NCBI GenBank assembly: GCA_050184295.1 | Contig: JBFXAM010000003.1 | Span: 1-64,000, forward strand | DNA: 64,000 nucleotides | Source of the DNA: JBFXAM01 sp050184295 | GTDB taxonomy: Bacteria > Planctomycetota > Phycisphaerae > UBA1845 > Fen-1342 | Direction of reading: 5' to 3' | Shown: piece after piece, positions 34,720 through 42,787 of the stretch | Layout: every line of letters starts with the position of its first letter | Numbering within the stretch: position 1 is the stretch's first letter | Notes under the pieces: generated by a model | What the model saw: the letters and a program-made list of their open reading frames with translations, nothing else | Told to the model about the DNA's origin: nothing | Database searches by the model: none | Program-made: the position numbers and the translations under genes

Positions 34720-34975
34720 GAGCCGCAACGCGGAAAGCCGAATTCCAGGCGCCGAGCGCCGAGCGCGCGGCGGGCGCGTCGAGCGCCGCGAAGCGAGCGC
34801 CGGTGGCGGACGCGAGCACGCGCGCCGGATGCTCGCGCGGCCGGCGGTGCGGTGCGGGCGGCGCTCCAAATTCCAGACGCGGATCTCCAAAGTGGCGCCG
34901 TGGGTCGATAGAATCCGCTCATCGTCCGACACGTTCTGATTCGGTTCGGAAACGCCCGGCAACGCGGGAGGCTTC

Positions 34976-35842
34976 GTGAACATCCGCAAGGAAATTCGCA
35001 CCGTCGCCGTGCTCGGCGCGGGCACCATGGGGAGCGGGATCGCGCAGGTCTTCGCCCAGTCGGGACGCACGGCGCTCATGTTCGACGCGCTGCCCGGCGT
35101 GGTCGACAAGGCGCTGGTCAGCATCGGCAAATCGCTCGAGAAACTCGCGTCCAAAGGCAAGCTCACCGCCGCGGACGCCGACGGCGCCCGCCAGCGGCTG
35201 CGCCCGGCGGCGCTGTCGGATTCCGCATCGGCCGACCTGGTGATCGAGGCGGCGTCGGAAAACCCGGCCGTGAAGCGCCAGCTTTTCGCCGACCTGCACA
35301 AGGTCTGCGCCGCCGACGTCATCTTCGCCAGCAACACGAGCAGCATCTCGATCAGCGAGCTGGGGGCCGCCAGCGGCCGCGCGGCGCAGTTCATCGGCAT
35401 GCACTTCTTCAATCCCGTGCCGCTGATGGGTCTGATCGAGGTGGTCGTCGGATTGCAGACCGCCGAACCGGTCGTGCAGACGATCATGGAACTCAGCAGG
35501 CAGCTGGGCAAGACGCCGCTGCGCGTGAAGGACCACCCCGGCTTTGTCAGCAACCGCGTGCTCATGCCGCTGATCAACGAGGCGGTCCACTGCTTCGCCG
35601 ACGGTGTCGCCGACGCCGAGACCATCGACCAGGTGATGAAGCTCGGCATGGCGCACACGATGGGCCCGCTCGCGACCGCCGACCTGATCGGGCTCGACGT
35701 CTGCCTCAACATCATGGAAGTGCTGCATCACGATCTCGGCGAGGATCGCTATCGCCCGCACCCGCTGCTGCGCACCTACGTCCGCGGCGGGTGGCTGGGA
35801 CGCAAGACCGGAAAGGGGTTCTACAGCTATGCCCAACAGTAA
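34976..35842 (+). CDS. hbd: 3-hydroxybutyryl-CoA dehydrogenase
   Basis: 288 aa, an NAD(P)-dependent 3-hydroxyacyl-CoA dehydrogenase. The Rossmann motif VLGAGTMGSGIAQVFA, the catalytic SNTSSISI and HFFNPVPLMGLIEVV motifs and the C-terminal GWLGRKTGKGFYSY are all present. It interconverts acetoacetyl-CoA and 3-hydroxybutyryl-CoA. GTG 34976 has GGGAGG six nt upstream. A 256-bp gap separates it from thiolase and contains a TAGAAT at 34909-34914, so it may also have its own promoter. Its end overlaps the next gene by 14 nt. Confidence 0.93.
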   Translation: MNIRKEIRTVAVLGAGTMGSGIAQVFAQSGRTALMFDALPGVVDKALVSIGKSLEKLASKGKLTAADADGARQRLRPAALSDSASADLVIEAASENPAVKRQLFADLHKVCAADVIFASNTSSISISELGAASGRAAQFIGMHFFNPVPLMGLIEVVVGLQTAEPVVQTIMELSRQLGKTPLRVKDHPGFVSNRVLMPLINEAVHCFADGVADAETIDQVMKLGMAHTMGPLATADLIGLDVCLNIMEVLHHDLGEDRYRPHPLLRTYVRGGWLGRKTGKGFYSYAQQ

Positions 35843-36602
35843 CCGTCCGCGCACGCGGGTCGAACGCTCCCGCGCCGGCAACGTCGCCACGCTGCTCTTC
35901 AGCACCGAAGGCGGCATCAACGTATTCTCGTCGAGCGTTCTCGGGGAGCTTGGCGAGCACCTCAACCAGATCGCTGAAGACGCGCACATCCGCTTCGTCG
36001 TCCTCCGCGGCGAAGGCCGCATCTTCCTGGCCGGCGCGAACATCGAGGAAATGGCGCAATTCGATCAGTCGCGCGGCGAAGCGCTCAGTAACCACGGGCA
36101 TCACGTCTTCGATCTGCTCGAGGCGCTCCCCCAGGTCACGATCGCGGCGATCAACGGCCACGCGCTCGGCGGCGGATGTGAGCTGGCGATCGCGTGCGAC
36201 TTCCGAATCGCCGTGGCGAGCGCGCAGATCGGCCAGCCCGAAAGCCGCCTCGGGCTGATTCCCGGCTGGGGCGGAACCCAGCGCCTGCCGCGGCTCGTCG
36301 GCCTCTCCCGCGCCCGTCGGATGATGTTCTCCGGCGAGTCGATCAGCGCCGACGAAGCGCGCGCGATCGGGCTCGTCGACGAGGTCGTACCCACGGTCGA
36401 GGATCTCGACGCCGCGATGCGGCGCTGGTTTGTCGCGCTCACACCCGGCTCGCCCGCGGCGGTGAAACGCATCAAGCGCGCCCTGCGCAGCGGCGACGAG
36501 ACCGACCAGTTCAGCCTCTGCTTCTCCTGCTCCGACGCGAAGGAGGGCATCGCGGCATTTCTCGAAAAACGCGCCCCGCTCTGGGCCGCGCCGCCGCCGT
36601 AG
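35829..36602 (+). CDS. Enoyl-CoA hydratase/isomerase family protein
   Basis: 257 aa crotonase. The oxyanion-hole sequences LAGANIEEMAQF and NGHALGGGCELAIACDFRIA and the catalytic region GQPESRLGLIPGWGGTQRLPRLVG, which contains the usual glutamate, are clear. It hydrates trans-2-enoyl-CoA, supplying the step between the dehydrogenases and hbd in this cluster. ATG 35829 overlaps the hbd gene by 14 nt. It is the last gene of the row, followed by the 16-bp perfect hairpin at 36842-36877. No electron transfer flavoprotein genes are seen alongside. Confidence 0.92.
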   Translation: MPNSNRPRTRVERSRAGNVATLLFSTEGGINVFSSSVLGELGEHLNQIAEDAHIRFVVLRGEGRIFLAGANIEEMAQFDQSRGEALSNHGHHVFDLLEALPQVTIAAINGHALGGGCELAIACDFRIAVASAQIGQPESRLGLIPGWGGTQRLPRLVGLSRARRMMFSGESISADEARAIGLVDEVVPTVEDLDAAMRRWFVALTPGSPAAVKRIKRALRSGDETDQFSLCFSCSDAKEGIAAFLEKRAPLWAAPPP

Positions 36603-36841
36603 GAAGGCCCCCTGAACGCGAAATCGCCAACGGCAAACGCCCGCGGCCGAACTGCCGAGCAAAATACGGGTGCACGACCTCGATCGCGCGCCGGCCCCTG
36701 GATCGCCCGATTCCGATGCCTCGCGCGAACGCCGCTCACGGAGCCGCGGGCGGTGACGCACAACGGTCAGCTTGCCGCCGCCTGCGCCAGCGACGCGCAG
36801 CGACGTGACGTGCGCGGCTGAGCGGGGCGGGAGCAAAGCCG

Positions 36842-36877
36842 ACCGGCCCGCGGATGCGAGCGCATCCGCGGGCCGGT
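36842..36877. terminator. Perfect 16-bp stem-loop between converging genes
   Basis: ACCGGCCCGCGGATGC (36842-36857) pairs perfectly with GCATCCGCGGGCCGGT (36862-36877) over a 4-nt loop. It lies in the 323-bp space between the enoyl-CoA hydratase gene and the lipoprotein gene, which converge. There is no T-tract, but position and stability suggest bidirectional termination. The rest of the gap holds no gene. Confidence 0.65.
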
Positions 36878-36925
36878 GTCGTGATCGGTGTTGTGCGCGA
36901 ACGCTGATGCGATCAGCCGCGCGTC

Positions 36926-37969
36926 CTACGGCAGATTCGCCCTTTCATCAAAGTCGTGGACCAGCGCGCCCGACGCGTCGCTCACGCGCCAGACAGCCTG
37001 CGGGAAGGGCGGGTTCGTGTCTTCGCGGAGGAAGACGTACTCGACCCGGCCGCCGCGGAGAAACTCGTTGCAGCGTGCGGAGTTGGCGGTCACACGCGAC
37101 GGCGCCAGCGCGGCGAACGCGTCGTCGACGCCGATGCACTGGCAACCGGTGCCCTGGATCTCGCTCGGCACACGACGGCCGGAGCCGACGCCCAGCGCCG
37201 TCGAGCCGGCCAGGAGGTCAGCCTCGTCGACGTAGTAAAACGCGTCCTGCGTGCAGTCGTCGGCGCCGATGAACTGCACGGCGCAGGGCGCGGTGCCGTT
37301 GCGGCTGATCTTCAGCGCGGCGCCTTCGCCGGTTCCCGGGTTGTAGAAGAGAATCTGGTTGGGCACCGGCACCTGCGGCGCCGCGGAGCTGAAAAACGAA
37401 TCGTAGGTGGGCTGCTGGCCCTGCGCGGGGGGAATCGCCGAAGCGAAGGCGCTGCCGCCGACCCCGCCGGTTTGGCGGAACTGTCCGGCCCGGTGGAAGT
37501 AGTAGAGCGCCGGGCCGCGGATGCAATAGGTACCGAATTCGGTCTGGGCGCCCTCGGCGACCTCGATGTAGCCGAACGACGTGTACAGCTCGATGTCATC
37601 GGGGCAGACGGCGCCGGCGGGATACATGTCGCTGCTGACGAACGCGACGAGCACGAGGAAGTAGTGCACGAAGTCGTCGGGATTGCCGTTCCGCAGGGAG
37701 ATCCGGATGAATTTGCGCGACTGCGTCTCGCTGCACGGATCGACGTTGGTGCGGTCGTTGCCGCCGAACCCGCCGCCGCCGGGGATGTTGCCGGTGTTTC
37801 CGGGCGGTGAAACGTCCGCGTTCCCGCCGATGTAGGGGAACGCGGCGCCGAAGACGCCGAGTGGGCTGGCGGAGCCGCCGGCGCAGCCCAGAGTCCAGAT
37901 GGTGGCCAGAACGACGGCGCCGCAGGCCGCGGCCGCGCCGCGCACCCAGTGGTAGCGTTGGTCACGCAT
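36926..37969 (-). CDS. Lipoprotein of unknown function
   Basis: 347 aa with an N-terminal signal ending in a lipobox-like TLGCAGG (Cys around residue 29), so it is probably lipid-anchored. A Gly/Asn/Pro-rich stretch (GNTGNIPGGGGFGGNDR) follows, and then a Cys-containing beta-rich domain with no recognised family. Repeated 'FHRAGQFRQTGG' and 'PNQILFYNPGTG' segments read like a planctomycete-specific exported protein. ATG 37969 has GGGAGCG eight nt upstream. It is transcribed from the probable promoter at 38063-38091 and converges on the beta-oxidation genes. Confidence 0.75.
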   Translation of the reverse strand: MRDQRYHWVRGAAAACGAVVLATIWTLGCAGGSASPLGVFGAAFPYIGGNADVSPPGNTGNIPGGGGFGGNDRTNVDPCSETQSRKFIRISLRNGNPDDFVHYFLVLVAFVSSDMYPAGAVCPDDIELYTSFGYIEVAEGAQTEFGTYCIRGPALYYFHRAGQFRQTGGVGGSAFASAIPPAQGQQPTYDSFFSSAAPQVPVPNQILFYNPGTGEGAALKISRNGTAPCAVQFIGADDCTQDAFYYVDEADLLAGSTALGVGSGRRVPSEIQGTGCQCIGVDDAFAALAPSRVTANSARCNEFLRGGRVEYVFLREDTNPPFPQAVWRVSDASGALVHDFDERANLP

Positions 37970-38062
37970 CGAACGCTCCCTCGGAAGGAGAACCCGACCC
38001 GGCAAGTGGGCGGCGGAAACCATTCCGGCCCGGGTCCAATCGGTCGGTCGACTCGCTCAGAA

Positions 38063-38091
38063 AATATATCCCTTCACCGGGGGTCCGACAA
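38063..38091 (-). promoter_or_regulatory. Probable promoter of the lipoprotein gene
   Basis: On the minus strand, TTGTCG (38091-38086, four of six), a 17-nt spacer and TATATT (38068-38063, five of six). The predicted leader is about 90 nt to the ATG at 37969. It lies in the divergent region shared with the response regulator. Confidence 0.55.
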
Positions 38092-38240
38092 GCACGGCGC
38101 GGGGCCACTTGCGGCGACTTCATCGGCACTGTGACCTTGCCCGCACGCCGGTTGATTCCGCGAACCGTTTCCGCGACACTTCGATCGGCCGCGCCGCTGG
38201 TCCGGACGATCCGTGCCGCGGGCCGTGTGGGAACGCCGCC

Positions 38241-38663
38241 ATGTCGAGCACCGTGCCGCCGGCCCCCAGGGCGAAAATCCTCGTGGCGGACGACAATCCG
38301 CAGATTCTGGAGCTCATCGAGGCCTATCTCGAGCCGCTCGGAGCCGCTGTCGTGACCACTTCCGACGGGCAGAGCGCGCTCGACGCCGTCGAATTCGAAC
38401 GCCCCGACCTGATCCTGCTCGACATCATGATGCCGAAGCGCAGCGGCTTCGAGGTCTGCCGCATGCTGAAAGAGGATCCGCGCTATCGCGAGATTCCAAT
38501 CCTGATGGTCACGGCACTGAACGAGGTCGGCGACACCGAACGTGCCCGCGAGTGTGGCGCCGACGCGTTCATCAGCAAGCCTGTCAACAAGCTCGACCTG
38601 CTCGGGCGCGTGCAGAACCTGCTCGCACGCCGCGGCGGCGAAAACAACGCGCCGCCGGTCTGA
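38241..38663 (+). CDS. Single-domain response regulator (CheY-like)
   Basis: A 140-aa receiver domain alone, without an output domain. The acidic pocket (VADDN, Asp17/18), phosphoacceptor Asp61 in LILLDIMMPK, Thr91 in MVTAL and Lys113 in ISKPVN are all present. It should receive phosphate from a histidine kinase or relay and act by protein-protein contact, as CheY, PilG or PilH do. The neighbourhood (secretin, pilT elsewhere) makes a pilus or motility role possible but unproven. ATG 38241 has only a weak GGGAACG upstream; the upstream in-frame extension is not conserved. Confidence 0.88.
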   Translation: MSSTVPPAPRAKILVADDNPQILELIEAYLEPLGAAVVTTSDGQSALDAVEFERPDLILLDIMMPKRSGFEVCRMLKEDPRYREIPILMVTALNEVGDTERARECGADAFISKPVNKLDLLGRVQNLLARRGGENNAPPV

Positions 38664-38739
38664 TTGCCTGCGGGTGCAACACAAATCGCGCGCGGTTTTC
38701 GCTGGCGCGCGATCGTGCGCGAGAGGCGCGCGTCCAAGC

Positions 38740-39819
38740 CTAGCGGCGGCCGGGCTTCGTCGTTGTCGGTTCGAACACCTTCGTCCGCTCGCGTTCGCCG
38801 GTCCAGCGCAGGCATTCCGGCGGCACGCCCGCGCTGAGCAGGCGCTGACGCAATTGCGCCGCGTCCGCGCGCAGCGCCCCGTCGGTTCGAATCTCCAACT
38901 GCTCTGCCGGCGCGAGCTGATGCGCCAGCCGCAGCGCGTCCAACACCGCTTCGAACGGTTCCACGCGTCCGTTCAAGCGCAGGTCGCCGCGCCGATCGAC
39001 CTCGACAGAAATCCGTGCCGGCCGCGCCGCGCGGACGACCAGCTCGACGCGGGTGTCGAGCGGCGGAATCGCGGCCGTTTCGGCAAGCGCCCAGAGGTCG
39101 GCGTCGCGGCTCGCCAGTTCCTGAGACAGCGCGATCAGGCTGTCGTCGAAGTCCACCAGCGCGACGCCCGCGCCGGAGTGATCCGCCGACACGCTCTGGT
39201 CCGCGAGGACGCGCGAGCCGGCGAACACCCAGGGCCGCGGTCGCGCCAGGCGGTCGTACTCACGCTCGCGAATCCACTCCCACGCGCTCACACGCCGCTC
39301 TACGGATTCGTCGCGCCACGCCACGTCCAGATCGACGAGGTCGCCGCTCGGCGGCGAATAGCCTTGACGCGGCTCGCTCCACTCCGGCGGGCGGCCAGGC
39401 GAAAGGCCGATCAACCCGAGCGCCGCGTACAGCGACGCGGCGCTGCCTTCGAGCCGCAGGATGCTCTCGTGCTCCTTGCCGGCGAAACACGCGAAGAACT
39501 CGAGCGGTCCCTCGCGAAGCACGACGCGCGCCCGGGCGCGCACCTCGCGCGCCCGCCAGTCGATCACGACGCCGGGCTGGAACTCTCCGCGGCGTGCGTC
39601 GGCGGGCGCGGTCTGGGTGGTCGGCGGCTGGCGGGCGGGTGCGTCGGGGCGCGACTCAGGTGCGGCCGGTTGCGTGACCGCTGGGGCGCGCCGTTCGGGA
39701 AAGAGCGACTGCGCCGCCGTCGTTCCCGTGGTGCACGCGAACGTCGCCATCGCGAGGAGCGCGCGGACGTACCGCGAGATCGCGGCGCGGCGGGTCGTGC
39801 TGTCGGTGATCGCTCTCAC
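38740..39819 (-). CDS. Exported YdjY-domain protein
   Basis: About 359 aa. An N-terminal signal segment (ISRYVRALLAMATFACTTGTTAAQ) is followed by a Pro/Ala/Thr-rich linker, then a domain with VVLREGPLEFFACFAGKEHESIL, which matches the YdjY domain found in planctomycete exported proteins, and a C-terminal region with TRVELVVRAARPARISVEVD and a biopolymer-transport (ExbD-like) flavour. Function unknown. GTG 39819 is chosen because it yields a proper signal peptide; TTG 39888 is in frame but sits inside the upstream terminator hairpin, and neither has a good ribosome binding site. Confidence 0.7.
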   Translation of the reverse strand: MRAITDSTTRRAAISRYVRALLAMATFACTTGTTAAQSLFPERRAPAVTQPAAPESRPDAPARQPPTTQTAPADARRGEFQPGVVIDWRAREVRARARVVLREGPLEFFACFAGKEHESILRLEGSAASLYAALGLIGLSPGRPPEWSEPRQGYSPPSGDLVDLDVAWRDESVERRVSAWEWIREREYDRLARPRPWVFAGSRVLADQSVSADHSGAGVALVDFDDSLIALSQELASRDADLWALAETAAIPPLDTRVELVVRAARPARISVEVDRRGDLRLNGRVEPFEAVLDALRLAHQLAPAEQLEIRTDGALRADAAQLRQRLLSAGVPPECLRWTGERERTKVFEPTTTKPGRR

Positions 39820-39878
39820 GCTGGCGAAAGATCGTAGGGGCTCCGTGGCGACGCGCGCAGGGGGCGGGCGGCGTGTGC

Positions 39879-39925
39879 GGAAAATCAAATCCCCGGTCGG
39901 CGGTGATCACCGCCGATCGGGGATT
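39879..39925 (-). terminator. Intrinsic terminator after the secretin gene
   Basis: The self-complementary block 39888-39925 (AATCCCCGGTCGGCGGTGAT...GGGGATT) forms a 17-18 bp stem with one G-U pair. On the minus strand it is followed at once by TTGATTTT. It begins 31 nt beyond the secretin stop codon. This is the best rho-independent terminator in the window. Confidence 0.75.
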
Positions 39926-39955
39926 GTGCGATTCGCACAGCTGACGGACGCGAGA

Positions 39956-42520
39956 TTAGCCGGCGTCGGCCGTGGTCATGGTCGGGAAGGCCTCCTGCTC
40001 GGCCTCCTTCTGAATGACGATCGAGGCCTTCAGCAGGATCAGCAGCGTCTGCACGTCCTTGACCATCGAGGTGTTGGTGAAGGCGCGCTTGAGCACGGGA
40101 ATCTTGCTCAGGATCGGCACGCCGGCCTCGATCTCGACTTCGCCGACGCGCTTGACGCCGCCCATCAGCACCGTACCGCCGTCGGGGATCGACACGGTTG
40201 TGTTGATCGTCGCGGTCTCCTGGTCGAGCAGCGTGATGAACACGCTGGGCGAGTTGCCGAAGCCGCGCTGCACCTCGAACCGCGAGAAGTTCGGGTCGCG
40301 GAGCTGCGAAGTGCGGATCGTGACGGTGACGTACTTGCGGTCCGCGCTGATCGTGCCCTCGACGTCGAGCGTCGTGCCGCCGAACGCCGCCGCGACGATC
40401 GGCGTGAAGCCGACGACGCCTTCGGCGAGCTGCGGGCGGACGCCGGAGACGTATTGCTGGACGCGGCCGACGCTGACGTTGGCGCGCTGCCCGTTGAAGA
40501 GCATGAGCCGCGGCGCTTGCACGAGCGTCGAGCGCTGGTTGGCCTCGGTGGCGCGGATGAGGAAGTCGACCTGGAGGTTGTCGAGGAACGAGCCCGCGAT
40601 CGACAGCGCGGGGGTGATGGAAGCGGCCTGGGCCCAGGAGCCGGGGACGCCGGTGTTGATGCGGCTGGGATCGGAAAGCCCGAGCGAACCCTGGCGGATG
40701 GGGATCGGGGTCGTGTTGTTGAACTGCGGAATCACGCCGGTGCCGGTCGGCACGAAGCCGGCCTGTTGGTAAGGCTGGATGACGTTCGGCTGGTTTCCGA
40801 GCGGAATGCCGAAGCCGGGGACGTTGGGCGTGGTTCCGATCTGGCTGAACTGGCGCGGGACGAGCACCTGGGCGCCGGTGAAGGGATCGGTAAGTGGCGA
40901 GGGCACGCCGCCCTGTCCGGCGGAGAAAGCCGGGTCGAAGGTAGCACTGCCCTGGTTGAGCACGAAGTCGAGATCGACGCCGATTTCCTGGAGGAAGTTG
41001 TTGGACACCGCCAGGAAGCGGGCCTCGAGCGCGACCTGGAGGGCGCGGGCGTCGCGAAGCTGGCCAAGGAGGTCGCCGATGCCGCGGTGGGCGTCGGAGG
41101 TGTTGTAGACGATCAGGTTGCCGTTGAGTTCGCGGATGGAGGCGTTTCCGCCGCCGGTCTCGCGCCACGAGTCGGGGGCGACCTGCTCACGGATGGTGTC
41201 GAGCAGTTTCTGCACGATGGCGGGGTCGCCGATGCCGACGTTGCGCGTGTCGACCGTATCGTCGTCGATCTCGTTGGACGAGCGGAAGAGGCTGCCGCTG
41301 ACGCGTCCGCCGCCGTCAACCGCCAGCGCGTTGGCTTCGTTCATCGCGCTGGTGGGCTCGAACTTCGGCGCGTTGAGGAAGCGCGGAATGTTGACGAGCA
41401 GATCGCGGATGTCATAGACGAGCGTCACCTTGTCGCGATCGAGCCGCTCCTGGGTCGAGACGCGGATGAGGCCCTCGCTGACGCGGAAACCGAGCTGCGC
41501 GTCGACGCCGGCGGCCTGGTGAATCACTTCGCGAAGAATCGTGCCGAACGGCAGGTCGGTGAGCTTGACGCTGATGGGCTTGTCGCGTTCGACGCCGACG
41601 GATTGCAGGTTCTCCCAGTCGACCGAAATGTTGACGCTCTTGTGGTCCTTGAGATAGTCGAAGACGGTTTCGAGCGGCGTGTCGTTGAAGCGCACGTCGC
41701 TCATGGTCTCTTCCAGCACGCGGTTGAGCTCGCGATCCTCGTCGCTGCCGGGAATCAGCACGCCGGAGCTGGTGCGCTTGGCGACAATGGCCTGCCAGTT
41801 CTTGGGATACAGGACGTTGTAGTCCCAGGGAACCTTCGCCTCTTCGGTCTGCACCAGCGAGCGGCGCGACTCGCGGTAATAGTCGGTGTACAGGCTCTTC
41901 TGCGTGTAAACGGAGTCGAAGTCCTCCATCACCTCCAGCTGGTCGCGGGCGCGGGCGTTGGCCGCGTCGATGTAGAGCACCTCGCGCAGCACCTGGGCTG
42001 CCTCGCCGAAACGCTGCTCCTGGCGAAGCTGCCGCGCCGTGTTGAAGAGCTGCTCGATCTTCTCGGCCCGCTGGCGCTCGAAGATCGCCTTGCGCTCGGC
42101 CAGGCGCTGCTCGATCTCGATGCGATCCTGGTCGGCCTGGGCGGTCTCGTACGCCGCCGCCGCGTCCTCGACCTGCTGCTTGAGGTCGGCGCAGATGCGC
42201 TTCGCGGCGTCGTACTTGTCGGCGGGCTCGGCGTAGGCTTTGGCGGATTCGATGGTCTGGAGGGCATGGTCGGCGAATTGGCGGGCGTCGGTGAAGCGGT
42301 TCTCCGCCAGCGCGACGCGGGCCCGGTCGTTCATCTCCTCCATCTTCGCAACCGCGCGCTCCCAGAGCAGCCGGTCGCGTTCGCGCATGTCGTCGACGAC
42401 CGTGCGGCGGGTGGGGGCGTCGCTCGCGGCGGGGGGGCTGGATTGGGCCAGCACGCCGGCTGCGGCCGCCAGCAGCAGTACAGTACTGCCGGTTCGGGAG
42501 ATTCGCGCCAACGATAGCAT
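39956..42520 (-). CDS. Secretin (type II secretion / type IV pilus outer-membrane channel)
   Basis: 854 aa. A signal peptide (MLSLARISRTGSTVLLLAAAAGVLA) is followed by a helical, Gln/Glu/Arg-rich region (about 50-200) with TPR-like character, then an STN-like domain, N-domain repeats (IRELNGNLIVYNTSDAHRGI), and the secretin core with VLMGGVKR and the terminal motif VPILSKIPVLKRAF near the C-terminus. Such proteins form the large outer-membrane ring through which pilins or folded enzymes pass. ATG 42520 is supported by CGGAGG seven nt upstream. No inner-membrane platform or pilin genes lie adjacent. It is a single-gene unit ended by the terminator at 39879-39925. Confidence 0.9.
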   Translation of the reverse strand: MLSLARISRTGSTVLLLAAAAGVLAQSSPPAASDAPTRRTVVDDMRERDRLLWERAVAKMEEMNDRARVALAENRFTDARQFADHALQTIESAKAYAEPADKYDAAKRICADLKQQVEDAAAAYETAQADQDRIEIEQRLAERKAIFERQRAEKIEQLFNTARQLRQEQRFGEAAQVLREVLYIDAANARARDQLEVMEDFDSVYTQKSLYTDYYRESRRSLVQTEEAKVPWDYNVLYPKNWQAIVAKRTSSGVLIPGSDEDRELNRVLEETMSDVRFNDTPLETVFDYLKDHKSVNISVDWENLQSVGVERDKPISVKLTDLPFGTILREVIHQAAGVDAQLGFRVSEGLIRVSTQERLDRDKVTLVYDIRDLLVNIPRFLNAPKFEPTSAMNEANALAVDGGGRVSGSLFRSSNEIDDDTVDTRNVGIGDPAIVQKLLDTIREQVAPDSWRETGGGNASIRELNGNLIVYNTSDAHRGIGDLLGQLRDARALQVALEARFLAVSNNFLQEIGVDLDFVLNQGSATFDPAFSAGQGGVPSPLTDPFTGAQVLVPRQFSQIGTTPNVPGFGIPLGNQPNVIQPYQQAGFVPTGTGVIPQFNNTTPIPIRQGSLGLSDPSRINTGVPGSWAQAASITPALSIAGSFLDNLQVDFLIRATEANQRSTLVQAPRLMLFNGQRANVSVGRVQQYVSGVRPQLAEGVVGFTPIVAAAFGGTTLDVEGTISADRKYVTVTIRTSQLRDPNFSRFEVQRGFGNSPSVFITLLDQETATINTTVSIPDGGTVLMGGVKRVGEVEIEAGVPILSKIPVLKRAFTNTSMVKDVQTLLILLKASIVIQKEAEQEAFPTMTTADAG

Positions 42521-42787
42521 GGTAGGCCTCCGGTCGTTGGATACGCTCATCAGTCGCGGGCTCGAAGCGTACCTGAGGTCGGGGTCAATCGCATACAAGG
42601 CAGCCGGGTTGTCCTGTTCGCCGACCGACCCTCGCCAGAGGTCGGCGGCTGCTGGGTGAGTCTCGCAGGCAGCCCGCCCTATTCGGGTCGTGCGAAGTGT
42701 ACCGCGCGCCGCGGGCCACGCAACCCCATATTTGCGCTCCCGGCGCGCCCCCGCCGCCGGTTGCGGATGCGGGTACGATCCAGACGT

